Shown: in pieces, positions 1 to 9,477 of the stretch | Position numbering within the stretch: the stretch's first letter is position 1 | Layout: each line of letters begins with the position of its first letter | Assembly (NCBI RefSeq): GCF_000763385.1 | Contig: NZ_JQFA01000004.1 | Location: 2,042,337 to 2,106,336 of the forward strand | DNA length: 64,000 bases | Direction: 5' to 3' | Origin: Leptolyngbya sp. KIOST-1 | GTDB taxonomy: Bacteria > Cyanobacteriota > Cyanobacteriia > Phormidesmidales > Phormidesmidaceae | Program-made: the position numbers and the translations under genes | The notes under the pieces: model-generated | What the model was told of the DNA's origin: nothing | The model's input: the letters and a program-made list of their open reading frames with translations, nothing else | Database searches by the model: none

Positions 1-18
1 ATTTGGACTGTAAATATC

Positions 19-93
19 AAAGGACTTGGCTCCGGCGTTTGGGCGGCCCCTGGCTCAGCCCAGGTTGCTGGGCTGAGCCTATTCAAGTCCTTT
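19..93. repeat. Nested inverted repeat upstream of ferredoxin
   Basis: Outer arms AAAGGACTTG (19-28) and CAAGTCCTTT (84-93) enclose an inner perfect hairpin with arms GGCTCAGCCCA (52-62) and TGGGCTGAGCC (69-79) and a six-base loop. It ends 31 bases before the ferredoxin start. It could be a terminator of a gene to the left of the window or a structured 5' leader of the ferredoxin mRNA; the sequence alone does not decide. Confidence 0.6.
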
Positions 94-124
94 CGTTACT
101 CACCTAGATTCCGCTCAATCCACT

Positions 125-442
125 ATGGCCACCAGCTACACCGTCGAAATTCATCACCAGGGCGCTACCCAGACCATCACCGTCCCGGCAGACCAGACCA
201 TTCTCGATGCAGCTCAGGCGGCGGGCCTGGATCTACCTACCTCCTGTGGGGCGGGGGTCTGCACCACCTGTGCAGCCCTGGTGCTGGAGGGCGAGGTGGA
301 GCAGAGTGACGGCATGGGGGTGAGTCCTGAGCTCCAGGCTGAGGGGTACGCGCTGCTGTGTGTGGCCTACCCCCGCTCCAACATCAAGCTGGAGACCGAA
401 AAAGAGGACATCGTCTACCAAAAGCAGTTTGGCCAGGGATAG
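125..442 (+). CDS. Plant-type [2Fe-2S] ferredoxin
   Basis: A 105-residue soluble electron carrier of the plant/cyanobacterial type. The cluster ligands are visible as C41, C46 and C49 in the CGAGVCTTC loop and C79 about 30 residues later, the standard C-x4-C-x2-C-x29-C spacing. The length fits the family. It is not obviously the main photosynthetic PetF: the loop has GAG where PetF usually has RAG, and the C-terminus is extended (KQFGQG). It likely serves a secondary redox partner. It is the first complete gene of the window and lies directly behind a strong nested hairpin. Family assignment is firm; the isoform is not. Confidence 0.93.
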   Translation: MATSYTVEIHHQGATQTITVPADQTILDAAQAAGLDLPTSCGAGVCTTCAALVLEGEVEQSDGMGVSPELQAEGYALLCVAYPRSNIKLETEKEDIVYQKQFGQG

Positions 443-553
443 CCCGTTGGGTGAACCGGTAGCCGGTAGGGTGGGTATTGCCCACCACCAGAGGAGGTTT
501 GGCAGCCAGGCCCTCCACCTCCCCCAGAGCACGTCCTTACTCCCTTGGTCAAT

Positions 554-784
554 ATGGCGCTAGCAACTCAATTTATTATCCTGGAGTTTGGCCTGGGCCA
601 TGGGCAGGGGGATCTGGTCAGCGCCATAGAGGCGGCCCTGGCAGAGCGGGGTGAGCCGCTGCGTTGGGCCATTACTGGGGTCAACACTGCCACCCAAACC
701 GCCATCGTAGAAGCGGTGGTCACCACCGGGGCAGCCCCTTCGACAGCCAATGCCGCTGGTTCTAACGCCACTTCTAGTCCCTGA
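554..784 (+). CDS. Small conserved hypothetical protein upstream of DUF3326
   Basis: A 76-residue protein from the ATG at 554; an in-frame TTG at 545 is an alternative start. The central stretch (EPLRWAITGVN, then AIVEAVVTT) resembles short cyanobacterial proteins of unknown function; no catalytic motif is visible and the C-terminus is Ala/Ser-rich and probably disordered. The stop lies five bases before the ATG of the DUF3326 gene, so the two are almost surely co-transcribed. That it is real is supported by codon use and tight packing; its role is unknown. Confidence 0.6.
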   Translation: MALATQFIILEFGLGHGQGDLVSAIEAALAERGEPLRWAITGVNTATQTAIVEAVVTTGAAPSTANAAGSNATSSP

Positions 785-789
785 GTCCT

Positions 790-1890
790 ATGCCCCACCC
801 TGACCTCGAACGTCGTCCCTACACGGCGGTGCTGGTGGTGCCGACGGGAATCGGTGCCGCCGTGGGAGGCTACGCGGGGGATGCGCTGCCGGTGGCGCGA
901 GCGATCGCCTCGGTGGTCGATACCCTGATCACCCACCCCAACGTGATGAACGGGGCGCAGCTGTACTGGCCCCTGCCCAACGCCTGCTACGTCGAGGGCT
1001 ACGGCCTGGACCAGTTTGCGGCGGGGCGCTGGGGATTGGCTCCGGTACACCGCAACCGCATCGGGCTGGTGCTGGATGCGGCGATTGAAGAGGATTTGCG
1101 CTGGCGACACCTGCAGGCGGCGGACGCGGCCCGCGCCACCCTGGGCTTGGACTTGACCGACTACGTGGTCACCGATGCGGCGCTGGGGGTCGAGCTGCGT
1201 CGGGCTGAGTCGGGGGCGACCTGGGGGACCATTCAGCGGCCCGACAGCCTGCTGCGGGCGGCCGAGCAGGCGATCGCAGCCGGGGCTGAGGCGATCGCCG
1301 TTGTCGCCCGCTTCCCCGAAGACATCGACACCGAGGCCCTGCAGGACTATCGCCAGGGCCAGGGCGTTGACCCCCTGGCCGGAGCTGAGGCGGTGATCAG
1401 CCACCTGGTGGTGCGCACGCTGAAGGTGCCCTGCGCCCACGCCCCGGCCCTCAGCCCGCTGCCGCTGGATCCCTCAGTGGCACCCAAGTCAGCCGCCGAG
1501 GAAATTGGCTACACATTTTTGCCCTGCGTGCTGGCGGGGCTGAGTCGGGCGCCGCAGTTTGTGCCGGGGCCGGGGGCAGGCCGTTCTAGCCTAGGGCTGT
1601 GGGCCGATCGGGTCGACGCCATTGTGGTGCCCGCCAGCGCCTGCGGGGGCAGTGCTCTGCTAAGTCTGGGACGGCGGGCGCTGGCGATCGCCGTGGAGGC
1701 CAACACCACCGCCCTGGCAGTGGGTCCCGAAGCCCTCGGCATTCCGGCGGTGCGGGTGGCCTCATACCTGGAGGCGGTGGGGCTGCTGGCCGCCCACCGG
1801 GCCGGGGTTAACCCCCAGGCTCTGACCGCTCAAATGCCCCAGCTCAAAGAGTTTCGTCCCAGGGCAGAGGTTCATCCCTTGGGCAGATAG
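790..1890 (+). CDS. DUF3326 family protein
   Basis: A 366-residue protein that I recognise as the cyanobacterial/plastid-lineage DUF3326 family. The N-terminal segment (VLVVPTGIGAAVGGYAGDA) and the HPNVMNGAQLYWPLPN motif are typical. It has no signal peptide and no membrane segment, so it is expected to be cytosolic. Its Gly-rich loops recall nucleotide- or cofactor-binding folds, but no reaction is known to me. It follows the 76-residue gene with a five-base gap. A strong purine-rich stretch (GGAGGAGG, 1922-1929) lies after its stop and belongs to whatever follows. Confidence 0.8.
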   Translation: MPHPDLERRPYTAVLVVPTGIGAAVGGYAGDALPVARAIASVVDTLITHPNVMNGAQLYWPLPNACYVEGYGLDQFAAGRWGLAPVHRNRIGLVLDAAIEEDLRWRHLQAADAARATLGLDLTDYVVTDAALGVELRRAESGATWGTIQRPDSLLRAAEQAIAAGAEAIAVVARFPEDIDTEALQDYRQGQGVDPLAGAEAVISHLVVRTLKVPCAHAPALSPLPLDPSVAPKSAAEEIGYTFLPCVLAGLSRAPQFVPGPGAGRSSLGLWADRVDAIVVPASACGGSALLSLGRRALAIAVEANTTALAVGPEALGIPAVRVASYLEAVGLLAAHRAGVNPQALTAQMPQLKEFRPRAEVHPLGR

Positions 1891-2234
1891 AAACCTCGAA
1901 ACCGCTTTCTACAATAAATGCGGAGGAGGTTGATTGTGGATGACGGCCTAGCTGTCACTCAATCATCGTGTCAATCCACTTTATAAAAAGGCGATTTAAT
2001 CAAGGACTGATTCGAAAACCAAGTATCTGAGGCCTCGGCCGAAAGGTACAGCGGGTTTTTGGATGGGTTCTAAGGGCGAAATTAGACAAGGGCGAGACTT
2101 TGGTTGTCCGCGATGGCATCGAGGGTTGACGAGCATCAGTCGGTGCTGACGTCGATGCCGCCGATCTGCATCTAGCGCCTGCTGCCTGGTACGCTGATTC
2201 AGTCCGGCCTCCCCTGTCGTCACAGGAGCACGTC
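1891..2234. other. Intergenic region with a possible 16-codon mini-ORF
   Basis: No family-recognisable gene lies here. The most striking element is GGAGGAGG at 1922-1929, six bases before a GTG at 1936 that opens a 16-codon frame ending at TAA 1984-1986. The rest is presumably the promoter and leader of the response regulator at 2235, whose ATG is preceded by ACAGGAGC (2221-2228). Confidence 0.35.
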
Positions 2235-2666
2235 ATGACAAAACGCACCGTCAACGTTCTGCTCGTCGAAGACGATGAGGTCGACGTGATGAACGTTCAG
2301 AGGGCTTTTAAGCGCAACCGCATCGAAAACCCCCTCTACATTGCCAGCAATGGGCTAGACGCACTGTCGATGCTGCGCGGCAGCGATTCTCAGCCACCGT
2401 CAGTACCGAGCCATCGTCGCCTGGTACTGCTCGACATCAATATGCCCAAGATGAATGGGCTAGAATTTTTACAGGAACTGCGCCGGGATGCTTCGCTGCG
2501 ATCGACCCCAGTGGTGGTGCTGACGACCTCTGACGCCGACCAGGACCGGCTGGAGGCGTACCGCCTAAACGTGGCCGGCTATATTCTAAAGCCCGTGACC
2601 TTTGCTACCTTTGCAGATGTAATGGCATCGCTCAACCAGTACTGGGCGCTGTGTGAAATTCCTTAA
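2235..2666 (+). CDS. Rcp1-type single-domain response regulator
   Basis: A 143-residue CheY-like receiver with no output domain, similar to Rcp1, the partner of cyanobacterial phytochrome Cph1. Visible residues are the acidic pocket E12-D13-D14, the phospho-acceptor D67 in LLDINMP, the switch threonine in VVVLTTSD and K119 in ILKPV. The insertion around residues 50-60 is typical of the Rcp1 subgroup. SD sequence ACAGGAGC precedes the ATG. The next gene encodes a receiver-histidine kinase and starts close behind or within its 3' end, so the two probably form one phosphorelay. The sensory input is not evident from this window. Confidence 0.88.
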   Translation: MTKRTVNVLLVEDDEVDVMNVQRAFKRNRIENPLYIASNGLDALSMLRGSDSQPPSVPSHRRLVLLDINMPKMNGLEFLQELRRDASLRSTPVVVLTTSDADQDRLEAYRLNVAGYILKPVTFATFADVMASLNQYWALCEIP

Positions 2667-2724
2667 CCTTAAACAGATCCAGGAGGAGCTACCGCCGTGG
2701 GTTGTGGGAATAAAGGCTAACCGA

Positions 2725-3966
2725 ATGGGTAGAGCGCTCGAAATCTTACTGGTGGATGATGATGCGGTCGATCGCATGGCCATTTGCCGGGCGCTGAGCC
2801 GCGCTGACCTGGCGGTACAGGTGACGGAGGTCAACAATGCCCAGGAGGCGATCGACTGCCTCAACAGTGCTGCCTACGACTGTGTCTTTTTGGACTATCG
2901 CCTACCGGAGCAGGACGGGCTTTCGCTGATTCGGCAGTGGCGCTCCGAGGGGGTCACCATTCCCCTGGTGGTGCTGACCGGTCAGGGCGACGAGCAGATT
3001 GCCGTCGATCTGATGAAAGCTGGAGCCAGCGACTACCTGATCAAGACTCGGGTTTCCCCCGATCGCCTGGCCCTGCTGCTGCGCAACGCTCTGCGGGTCT
3101 ATGAGGCAGAGCAGCGGGAGGCTCTGGCCCTGGCCCAGCTGCAGCAGACCAACATGCTGCTCACCCGCCAAAATCAGGAGCTAGAGGATCAGCGGCGCTA
3201 CATCGAAGACCAGAATCTCAAGCTGATCGAAGCCTATCGGGTCAAGTCTGAATTTTTGGCCACCATGTCCCACGAGTTGCGCACGCCCCTCAACGCCATT
3301 TTGGGGTTCTCACAAATTCTCGACAGCCAGTCCAAGGGCCCATTGACCTCCCATCAGGCGGAGATGGTGAGGCGCATTTTTACCAATGGCAAAAACCTGC
3401 TCAGTCTGGTCAATGACATTCTGGATTTGTCTAAGCTGGAGGCCCAGCGGCTGACCTTGATCCCCAGTGCGGTGGATCTGCACCGTCTGGTGGAGGCCAC
3501 GCTGTCAGACCTGCGATCGCTGGCGGACGGTAAGACCCTGACCCTGGAGCGCGACCTGAACCTCAGCGATCCGGTTGTCATCAACGACGAGCACCGCCTG
3601 CGTCAGGTGCTCACCAATCTGGTCTCCAATGCGATCAAATTTACCGATCGCGGCCAGGTGAGCGTTAGGGTCACGGACGATGGAGCCAGCCACATTAGCC
3701 TGGTCGTGGAAGATACCGGCATCGGGATCGCCAGAGAACAGCTGCCCCATATCTTTGAAGCCTTTCGCCAGGTCGATCAGACTATCCGTCGCCAGCGCCC
3801 CGGCACGGGCCTGGGCCTGGCGATTGTCCATTCCCTGGTGACGGTGATGGGGGGAACCATTGCGGTTAACAGCCTGCCGGGGCAGGGAGCTACCTTTACG
3901 GTCACCCTGCCCCGGCAAATTGCGGCCCTGCCTGCGGCCGAAACCCTGGGGGTTGAGGTGCGGTAG
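2725..3966 (+). CDS. Hybrid receiver-histidine kinase
   Basis: A 413-residue soluble protein with an N-terminal receiver (residues about 5-125; acidic D11-D13, phospho-acceptor D57, K107), a coiled-coil linker (about 125-175), a HisKA domain with H183 in MSHELRTPLNA, and a HATPase_c domain with the N box, DTGIGI and GTGLGLAI. No membrane segment or PAS/GAF domain is seen, so it is likely to be controlled through its own receiver. I chose ATG 2725 because AAAGG lies about eight bases upstream and the receiver begins immediately afterwards. The frame is open upstream to a GTG at 2653 that would overlap the preceding response-regulator gene by 14 bases. The two genes form a pair. Confidence 0.88.
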   Translation: MGRALEILLVDDDAVDRMAICRALSRADLAVQVTEVNNAQEAIDCLNSAAYDCVFLDYRLPEQDGLSLIRQWRSEGVTIPLVVLTGQGDEQIAVDLMKAGASDYLIKTRVSPDRLALLLRNALRVYEAEQREALALAQLQQTNMLLTRQNQELEDQRRYIEDQNLKLIEAYRVKSEFLATMSHELRTPLNAILGFSQILDSQSKGPLTSHQAEMVRRIFTNGKNLLSLVNDILDLSKLEAQRLTLIPSAVDLHRLVEATLSDLRSLADGKTLTLERDLNLSDPVVINDEHRLRQVLTNLVSNAIKFTDRGQVSVRVTDDGASHISLVVEDTGIGIAREQLPHIFEAFRQVDQTIRRQRPGTGLGLAIVHSLVTVMGGTIAVNSLPGQGATFTVTLPRQIAALPAAETLGVEVR

Positions 3967-4074
3967 CTGGCCTGGGTAGTTGTGCCTAGGTAGGCTTCAC
4001 AAACTCAGCAATTTAGCGGTGGTTTGTGGTGACTACGTGGGAGAATAAGGGGCGCATTTTTTGGGGAACTGCCT

Positions 4075-5349
4075 GTGAAAGCTCTCGTGGTCGGCAACGG
4101 TGGCCGTGAACACACCTTGGCCTGGTCGCTGCTCCAGTCGCCCCGGATTACTGAGGTGGTCTGTGTGCCTGGCAACGGCGGCACTGCCACCCTTCCCCGC
4201 TGCCGCAACCTGGCCATGAATGCCGATGACTTTGAGGGCATCGCCCGCTTTGCCCTGGTCAACAACCTGGAGCTGGTGGTCATTGGCCCGGAGCAGCCCC
4301 TGGCCGACGGCATTACCGACTACCTGCAGCGTCAGGGGCTAAAGGTGTTTGGCCCGGTGCAGGCCGGGGCCCAGATTGAAGCCAGCAAAGCCTGGGCCAA
4401 GGCGCTGATGGCCGAGGCCGGCATTCCCACGGCCAGGGCCGCCGTCTTCACCGACGCCGCTGCGGCCCTGGCCTACCTGGACCGGGAGGGCGCACCAATC
4501 GTGGTCAAGGCCGATGGCCTGGCGGCGGGCAAGGGGGTAACGGTGGCCCAAACCCTCGAGGAAGCTACCCAGGCGGTAAACGAGGTCTTCAGCGGCCGCT
4601 TTGGCGAGGCGGGCCGTCAGGTGGTGATCGAAGAGTACATGACCGGACAGGAAGCGTCGGTGCTGGCGGTGACCGATGGCCAGACCATTCGCCCCCTGGT
4701 GCCCGCCCAGGACCACAAGGCGATCGGCGAGGGCGACACCGGCCCCAACACCGGCGGCATGGGCGCCTACGCTCCTACTCCGGTGGTCACGCCGGCGATC
4801 ATGGCGCGGGTGCAGCAGGAGGTGCTGGAGCCCGCGATCGCCACCCTGCGCCGCCAGGGCATCGACTATCGCGGCGTGCTCTACGCCGGGCTGATGATCA
4901 CCCCCAAGGGGGAGCCCAAAGTGGTGGAGTTCAACTGTCGCTTTGGCGATCCGGAGACCCAGGCGGTGCTGCCCCTGCTGGAAACCCCCCTGGACGACGT
5001 GATGCTGGCCTGCATTGAAGGACGGCTCGACAGCCTTGAGCTGCAGTGGAAGCCGGGAGCCGCCGCCTGTGTGGTCGTGGCCGCCGAGGGCTACCCCGGC
5101 AGCTACCCCAAGGGCATGGAGATCTCTGGGGTTGCGGAAGCCACCGACACCGGGGCGCTGGTGTTCCACGCCGGTACTCGCCGCAAGGGCAGCAGCGTTG
5201 TGGCCGACGGCGGTCGCGTGCTGGGGGTGACGGGGCTGGGCGATACCTTCGAGGCCGCGATCGCCAATGCCTACACCGGAATCGACAAAATTCGCTTTGA
5301 GGGCATGGTCTACCGCCGCGACATCGGCTACCGGGTCAAGGCCAGTTAG
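4075..5349 (+). CDS. purD: Phosphoribosylamine--glycine ligase
   Basis: GAR synthetase, second step of purine synthesis, joining phosphoribosylamine and glycine with ATP. The 424-residue length is normal. The N-terminal VVGNGGREHTLAW motif, the ATP-grasp centre (KADGLAAGKGV) and the GPNTGGMGAY signature are present, followed by metal-binding FNCRFGDPE. It starts at GTG 4075. It converges on the DUF3598 gene with only nine bases between stops. No operon partner of purine synthesis is adjacent. Confidence 0.97.
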   Translation: MKALVVGNGGREHTLAWSLLQSPRITEVVCVPGNGGTATLPRCRNLAMNADDFEGIARFALVNNLELVVIGPEQPLADGITDYLQRQGLKVFGPVQAGAQIEASKAWAKALMAEAGIPTARAAVFTDAAAALAYLDREGAPIVVKADGLAAGKGVTVAQTLEEATQAVNEVFSGRFGEAGRQVVIEEYMTGQEASVLAVTDGQTIRPLVPAQDHKAIGEGDTGPNTGGMGAYAPTPVVTPAIMARVQQEVLEPAIATLRRQGIDYRGVLYAGLMITPKGEPKVVEFNCRFGDPETQAVLPLLETPLDDVMLACIEGRLDSLELQWKPGAAACVVVAAEGYPGSYPKGMEISGVAEATDTGALVFHAGTRRKGSSVVADGGRVLGVTGLGDTFEAAIANAYTGIDKIRFEGMVYRRDIGYRVKAS

Positions 5350-5358
5350 TTTTTCTGC

Positions 5359-6189
5359 TTAGTTTTTCTGCTCTGTAACCAGAGTTAGACCCTCCCAGGT
5401 GCCCTGGGCGTTGTAGGTGCGAATCAGCCGCTGCCGCAGGGTGGGGTTAATCAGCCAGCCCACCTCCAAAAATAGCGGCTGCCCCGGCACAATTTCGGTC
5501 GGAAAACTGGCCGATGCTCCCCCCGGCAGCAGCAGCACGGTGACCGGCTGCCTGCCCTGATCAAACCGCAGGGTGGAGTCGACCACCTGCCCCTGGGACT
5601 GGAGAACCGGACTGTTGCCAAAACTCAGGCGCTGACCCACCGCCGATCCCGCCTGCCAAACCTCTAGCCGGGTGGCCATCGTCTGGGGGGGCTGCAGGTC
5701 GGGAAATACCGTTTCGGCTGTCCCCACCCAGGTGCCGACGAGCTGATCGATGCTCAGCGCGGGACGGTCTGTGGGCTCATGGCCCTGCCGGGACTCGCGA
5801 ATCAGCGTCAGGTGGCCGAGGGTGGGCACTTTGGGAAAGACCAGGGCCAAACGCAATCGCTCAAAGCCGTGAATTAGCCCCAGCTCAGCCCCAAAGTCGC
5901 TTACCGGGCTGCGCTGGATGGAGCCCTGGGAAAAGGCTCCGGTTTCGCAGAACAGCACCCCCCGCCCCAGGGAACTGTACTCCAGCACGGTTTCGCTGGG
6001 GGGCTGCTGGGGCGGGGATTTGCGAATGGTCTGGCGCATGGTGTTGCCAGCGCTGAGCGGCACCAGGGCCACCTCCGAGGGGATGTCCTGTAGCACCGTG
6101 CCGGTGGGGGAAAGCTGGGTGAAAGAGCCCACCCAGGTACCCTGATTTTTGAGCAGACGCGCCCACTGGGACGACGGAGCAGGGGTCAT
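5359..6189 (-). CDS. DUF3598 family protein
   Basis: A 276-residue protein with the look of the cyanobacterial DUF3598 family, which is predicted to be a lipocalin-like beta barrel. The repeat-like WVGSF and GTWVGTAETVFPD motifs at the start of each half are typical of this fold. No signal peptide or catalytic residue is obvious. It heads away from the moaB gene by 24 bases on the same strand, so it could be the last gene of a psb28-moaB-DUF3598 transcript. Function is unknown; pigment or lipid binding is a guess from the fold class. Confidence 0.75.
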   Translation of the reverse strand: MTPAPSSQWARLLKNQGTWVGSFTQLSPTGTVLQDIPSEVALVPLSAGNTMRQTIRKSPPQQPPSETVLEYSSLGRGVLFCETGAFSQGSIQRSPVSDFGAELGLIHGFERLRLALVFPKVPTLGHLTLIRESRQGHEPTDRPALSIDQLVGTWVGTAETVFPDLQPPQTMATRLEVWQAGSAVGQRLSFGNSPVLQSQGQVVDSTLRFDQGRQPVTVLLLPGGASASFPTEIVPGQPLFLEVGWLINPTLRQRLIRTYNAQGTWEGLTLVTEQKN

Positions 6190-6213
6190 GGCAGCAGCAC
6201 CAAAAGGGACGGC

Positions 6214-6720
6214 TCAGCCCCGCAGCTGGCTGACCAGGTGGGGCAATTCGGGCAAAATCAGCGCCTCCATCGCCAGGGTGACGGCGTTGCTCGAACCCGG
6301 CAGCGAAAAAATCAGTGTTGACCCCAAGACCCCGGCCACGGCGCGGGAGGCCATGGCGCGGGAGCCGATCTCCTGAAAGCTGAGCTGACGGAAGAGTTCG
6401 CCAAAGCCGGGCAGGGTTTTCTCTAGCAGGGCAGCGATCGCGTCGTAGGTGGTGTCGCGGGGGGCAATGCCCGTGCCGCCGGTGAGAATAATGCCGTCAA
6501 CCTCAGCCTCCTGGGCCAGGGTTTGGCACAGGGGGCCGATTTGACTGGGCTCATCGGGTACGATGCGGTAGTCGTGGACCCGATGCCCCGCCTGGTTCAG
6601 CAGGGTTTGAATGATCTGCCCGCTGCGATCGCTCTCCACGGTGCGGGTATCGCTGACCGTAATTACCGCGCAGCGCACAGGCCGCGACAGCCTCTGGGAG
6701 TGGGCTGGGGGATGGGCCAT
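6214..6720 (-). CDS. moaB: Molybdenum cofactor biosynthesis MoaB/MogA-type protein
   Basis: A molybdopterin-binding protein of about 168 residues, of the MoaB/Mog family acting in Moco assembly. Motifs: VITVSDTRT near the N-terminus, the GGTGIAPRDTTYDA loop, and SLPGSSNAV late in the protein. I start it at ATG 6720. The frame stays open upstream to 6804, but that would overlap psb28 and the extra residues are not family-like. It lies 14 bases behind psb28 and is probably co-transcribed. Confidence 0.9.
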   Translation of the reverse strand: MAHPPAHSQRLSRPVRCAVITVSDTRTVESDRSGQIIQTLLNQAGHRVHDYRIVPDEPSQIGPLCQTLAQEAEVDGIILTGGTGIAPRDTTYDAIAALLEKTLPGFGELFRQLSFQEIGSRAMASRAVAGVLGSTLIFSLPGSSNAVTLAMEALILPELPHLVSQLRG

Positions 6721-6734
6721 AGTAGTCGGGGGAA

Positions 6735-7070
6735 CTAGCTCTTGGTGAAGCCCAGGCCGTTTTGCTCGGCGTAGCGGTTCATGAACCGCATGAAGCGATC
6801 CCACTCGGCTTCGCTTTTCATCACGTAGGTGGCCTCAATGCCCGCTGGTTCGCCGTTGACAAACTTGCCGTTGACATCGCGGCTGGTCATCTCGCCCTCT
6901 TCGTCAACCAGGTACATACCGGTGATTTCAACCCCTTCCTCCTGGGAGAGCGCCTGGGGGTGATCGAAGTAGAAGGTGGCGGTGCCGTCGGAGCCGTCCT
7001 TGGCGCGGGTAAGCCGCACATCGGGAATGACAGGTTCTGCGATACCACGGGAAAATTGAATCTCGGCCAT
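6735..7070 (-). CDS. psb28: Photosystem II assembly protein Psb28
   Basis: A 111-residue soluble photosystem II assembly factor that binds the cytoplasmic face of the CP47-containing intermediate. The full-length sequence matches the family closely: [20 protein letters not shown] at the start, [10 protein letters not shown] in the middle, and [13 protein letters not shown] at the end. It is the first gene of a minus-strand run with moaB close behind. The upstream 200 bases have no gene and should hold its promoter. Confidence 0.96.
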   Translation of the reverse strand: MAEIQFSRGIAEPVIPDVRLTRAKDGSDGTATFYFDHPQALSQEEGVEITGMYLVDEEGEMTSRDVNGKFVNGEPAGIEATYVMKSEAEWDRFMRFMNRYAEQNGLGFTKS

Positions 7071-7276
7071 GCCAAAGGTCCTAATTTAATAGAAGTGCAA
7101 CGGGTTGCTTAGTTATGCTCGATTTATTCTCGCATGTTACCGAGAATCAGACATTACCGCATATTTATGCAGCCTTAAGAACCTGGGGCAGGGCTTAAGG
7201 TTTGGCATACGCCTTGTACCCCCAGCTTTGCCACGTCCTAACTTTTAGGGTTGACGCGGCCCAGGGCCGTATCCCC

Positions 7277-8638
7277 CTAACCAGCGGCAACTAGGGCCTG
7301 AATCCGTTCCCCGGTGAGGCTAAAAGGGCGCACTTCAGTAATTTTGATCTGCACCAACTCGCCCTTCAGCGCAGCATAATCACCCGTAAAGAAGGCCAGC
7401 CGGTTACCCCGAGTCCGACCCATCACCTGGGTGGGATCTTTGGGGTTGATGGCTTCGACCAGCACTTCTTCGATGCGGCCCTGGTAGCGCTGCGATCGCT
7501 CCGCGGCTTTGGTATTGACCAGGTGGTTGAGCCGCTGCAGGCGATCGCGCTTCACCTCCTCCGACAGCTGATTCTCCCACAGGGCGGCGGGAGTGCCGGG
7601 ACGGGGGGAATAGGCCGCCGTATTGAGTTGGTCAAAGGCAATGTCGTTGACCAGATCCAGAGTGTGCTGAAACTGCGCCTCGGTTTCGCCGGGGAAGCCC
7701 ACGATCGCATCGGCGCTGATCGCCGCATCGGGCATATAGCGGCGCACGGTGTCGATAATGCGGCGATACTTTTCGTGGGTGTAGCCCCGGGCCATGGCCT
7801 TCAGCACGTCGTTGTCCCCCGACTGGAAAGGGATATGGAAGTGCTCACACACCTTGGGCAGCTCGGCGCAGGCGCGAATTAGCCGTTCCGTAAAGTAGCG
7901 GGGGTGGCTGGTGGCAAAGCGAATGCGCTCGATGCCGGGCACATCGTGGACGAAGTGCAGCAGGTCAGTGAAGGTGTGCTGGTGACGTCCGTCGACGGTG
8001 GAACCGGGCAGGTCGCGCCCGTAGGCGTCGATATTTTGACCCAGCAGGGTCACTTCTTTAAAGCCCTGGCGACCCAATTCCTCCATTTCGGCCCGAATCG
8101 CTTCGGGAGTGCGGGACTGCTCGACGCCGCGCACCCCCGGCACCACGCAGTAGGTGCAGCGCTCGTTGCAGCCGTAGATCACATTCACCCAGGCGGTAAT
8201 GGTGCTGTCGCGGCGGGGCTTGGTGATGTCCTCCATGATGTCCACCTCTTCGGTGGCCACTACCTGGTTGCCGTCGAGCACCTGCTCCAGCAGGTCCTGC
8301 AGGCGGTTGGCGTGCTGCGGCCCCATCACCAGGTCGAGTTCAGGCACCCGGCGCAGCAAAGCCTCGCCCTCCTGCTGGGCCACGCAGCCCGCCACAATCA
8401 GCGTCAGGTCGGGCTTTTCGTGCTTGCGCTTGGCCTGACGACCCAGGTAGGAGTAGACCTTTTGCTCGGCGTTGTCGCGAATGGTGCAGGTGTTGTAGAG
8501 CACCACGTCGGCCTCGTAGGGGTCGTCGGTCCAGCTCAGGCCCATGGTGTCGAGAATGCCGGCCATGCGCTCGGAGTCGGCCTTGTTCATCTGGCAGCCG
8601 AAGGTGGTGATGTGGTATTGACGGGCAGAACCGGCCAT
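7277..8638 (-). CDS. miaB: tRNA-2-methylthio-N6-dimethylallyladenosine synthase
   Basis: A radical-SAM methylthiotransferase that modifies A37 of tRNAs reading UNN codons. At 453 residues it has the three expected parts: an N-terminal UPF0004 domain with cluster cysteines C15, C51 and C85; a radical-SAM core with C157, C161 and C164 (CNERCTYC); and a C-terminal TRAM domain (about 385-448). Two [4Fe-4S] clusters are therefore predicted. It is monocistronic as seen here; about 200 bases separate it from the psb28 start. Confidence 0.97.
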   Translation of the reverse strand: MAGSARQYHITTFGCQMNKADSERMAGILDTMGLSWTDDPYEADVVLYNTCTIRDNAEQKVYSYLGRQAKRKHEKPDLTLIVAGCVAQQEGEALLRRVPELDLVMGPQHANRLQDLLEQVLDGNQVVATEEVDIMEDITKPRRDSTITAWVNVIYGCNERCTYCVVPGVRGVEQSRTPEAIRAEMEELGRQGFKEVTLLGQNIDAYGRDLPGSTVDGRHQHTFTDLLHFVHDVPGIERIRFATSHPRYFTERLIRACAELPKVCEHFHIPFQSGDNDVLKAMARGYTHEKYRRIIDTVRRYMPDAAISADAIVGFPGETEAQFQHTLDLVNDIAFDQLNTAAYSPRPGTPAALWENQLSEEVKRDRLQRLNHLVNTKAAERSQRYQGRIEEVLVEAINPKDPTQVMGRTRGNRLAFFTGDYAALKGELVQIKITEVRPFSLTGERIQALVAAG

Positions 8639-8759
8639 AGGTCTAGGCTTTGTGAAATAGCAACAGCGCAGTTTTTTATTTTAGCGCCCTGCACGCTTTC
8701 TCCTCGACTCTTTCTCCTTGGCTCTGGGCCTGAGAAAAGCGCTAATAGGAAATGAGGTA

Positions 8760-9215
8760 CTAGCAGGAATTGTTAAGGGTCTCGGCCACCTGTTTGAGGC
8801 GACCCAGCTGAGCGGCCATATCGCGCTTCGTCCAGCGGGCGGCAAACCAGTCGAACCCCACCTGGACAACCGGGTTGGGAATTTCAAATTCAAAGCGGTT
8901 CAAGAGCCTGGTGCCCTCTGCTTCGGGGCGGCATTCCCAGCGATCGCGGCCCCTGAAAAACCCTTCAAAAGACCACACAAGCAGGCCTGGTGCCCGTTCC
9001 GTCACCGTGCTGATAAGCGTGGGCTGCCACAGGGGCAGCCGGATGATAAAGCGGCTCTGGGCACCCAAATCGGTGCTCCAGGTGCCAATCGGCTCACACC
9101 GAAGCGCGGGGTTGAGCCAGCGGTGCATTAGATCTAACTGCGTCAGGCACTGCTCCACCTCAGTGGCACTGGCGCAGACAGAAATACTGTGCTCAATCAC
9201 CTGACGGGTAGACAT
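8760..9215 (-). CDS. SRPBCC (START-like) family protein
   Basis: A 151-residue protein of the SRPBCC/polyketide-cyclase-like superfamily, a helix-grip fold for hydrophobic ligands. Support: N-terminal IEHSISVCASATEV, the central LLVWSFEGFFRGRDRWE strand pair, and a C-terminal amphipathic helix ending WTKRDMAAQLGRLKQVAE. No signal peptide. In cyanobacteria such proteins are widespread and mostly unassigned. The gene is free-standing; a divergent 262-base region separates it from the channel gene at 9478. Confidence 0.8.
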   Translation of the reverse strand: MSTRQVIEHSISVCASATEVEQCLTQLDLMHRWLNPALRCEPIGTWSTDLGAQSRFIIRLPLWQPTLISTVTERAPGLLVWSFEGFFRGRDRWECRPEAEGTRLLNRFEFEIPNPVVQVGFDWFAARWTKRDMAAQLGRLKQVAETLNNSC

Positions 9216-9477
9216 CCTGACGGTCTCCTGAGAGAATCGGCCCGGGTGGCAGTATTAGGAAAGCTTTCCTGGCAATAACCACTGTACCTGACCTAAGCTG
9301 GACCATTTTATGTCTCTGGGCTGATGCGGTGGCATGCCTACTCAACTAACCTTGCGTGGGCAGTTTATTTTCTGTTTCCTGTAGTAAATAGCCGATTGTC
9401 GAGATCGCGTAAGCTGTCCCCCCGCACGATGCCTTCGTGCACGATGCTCTTTCAGCACGCTCTCAACTACAAGGATC

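Noticed and set aside
568..1440. Long minus-strand open frame antisense to the DUF3326 gene
   Set aside because: It is a mirror frame of a high-GC gene, with a composition rich in Arg/Gly/Pro/Gln/His and no family-like motif.
7904..8755. 283-codon plus-strand frame opposite miaB
   Set aside because: It lies antisense to a well-supported gene and has no motif; its translation is Gly/His/Val rich as expected from mirror frames.
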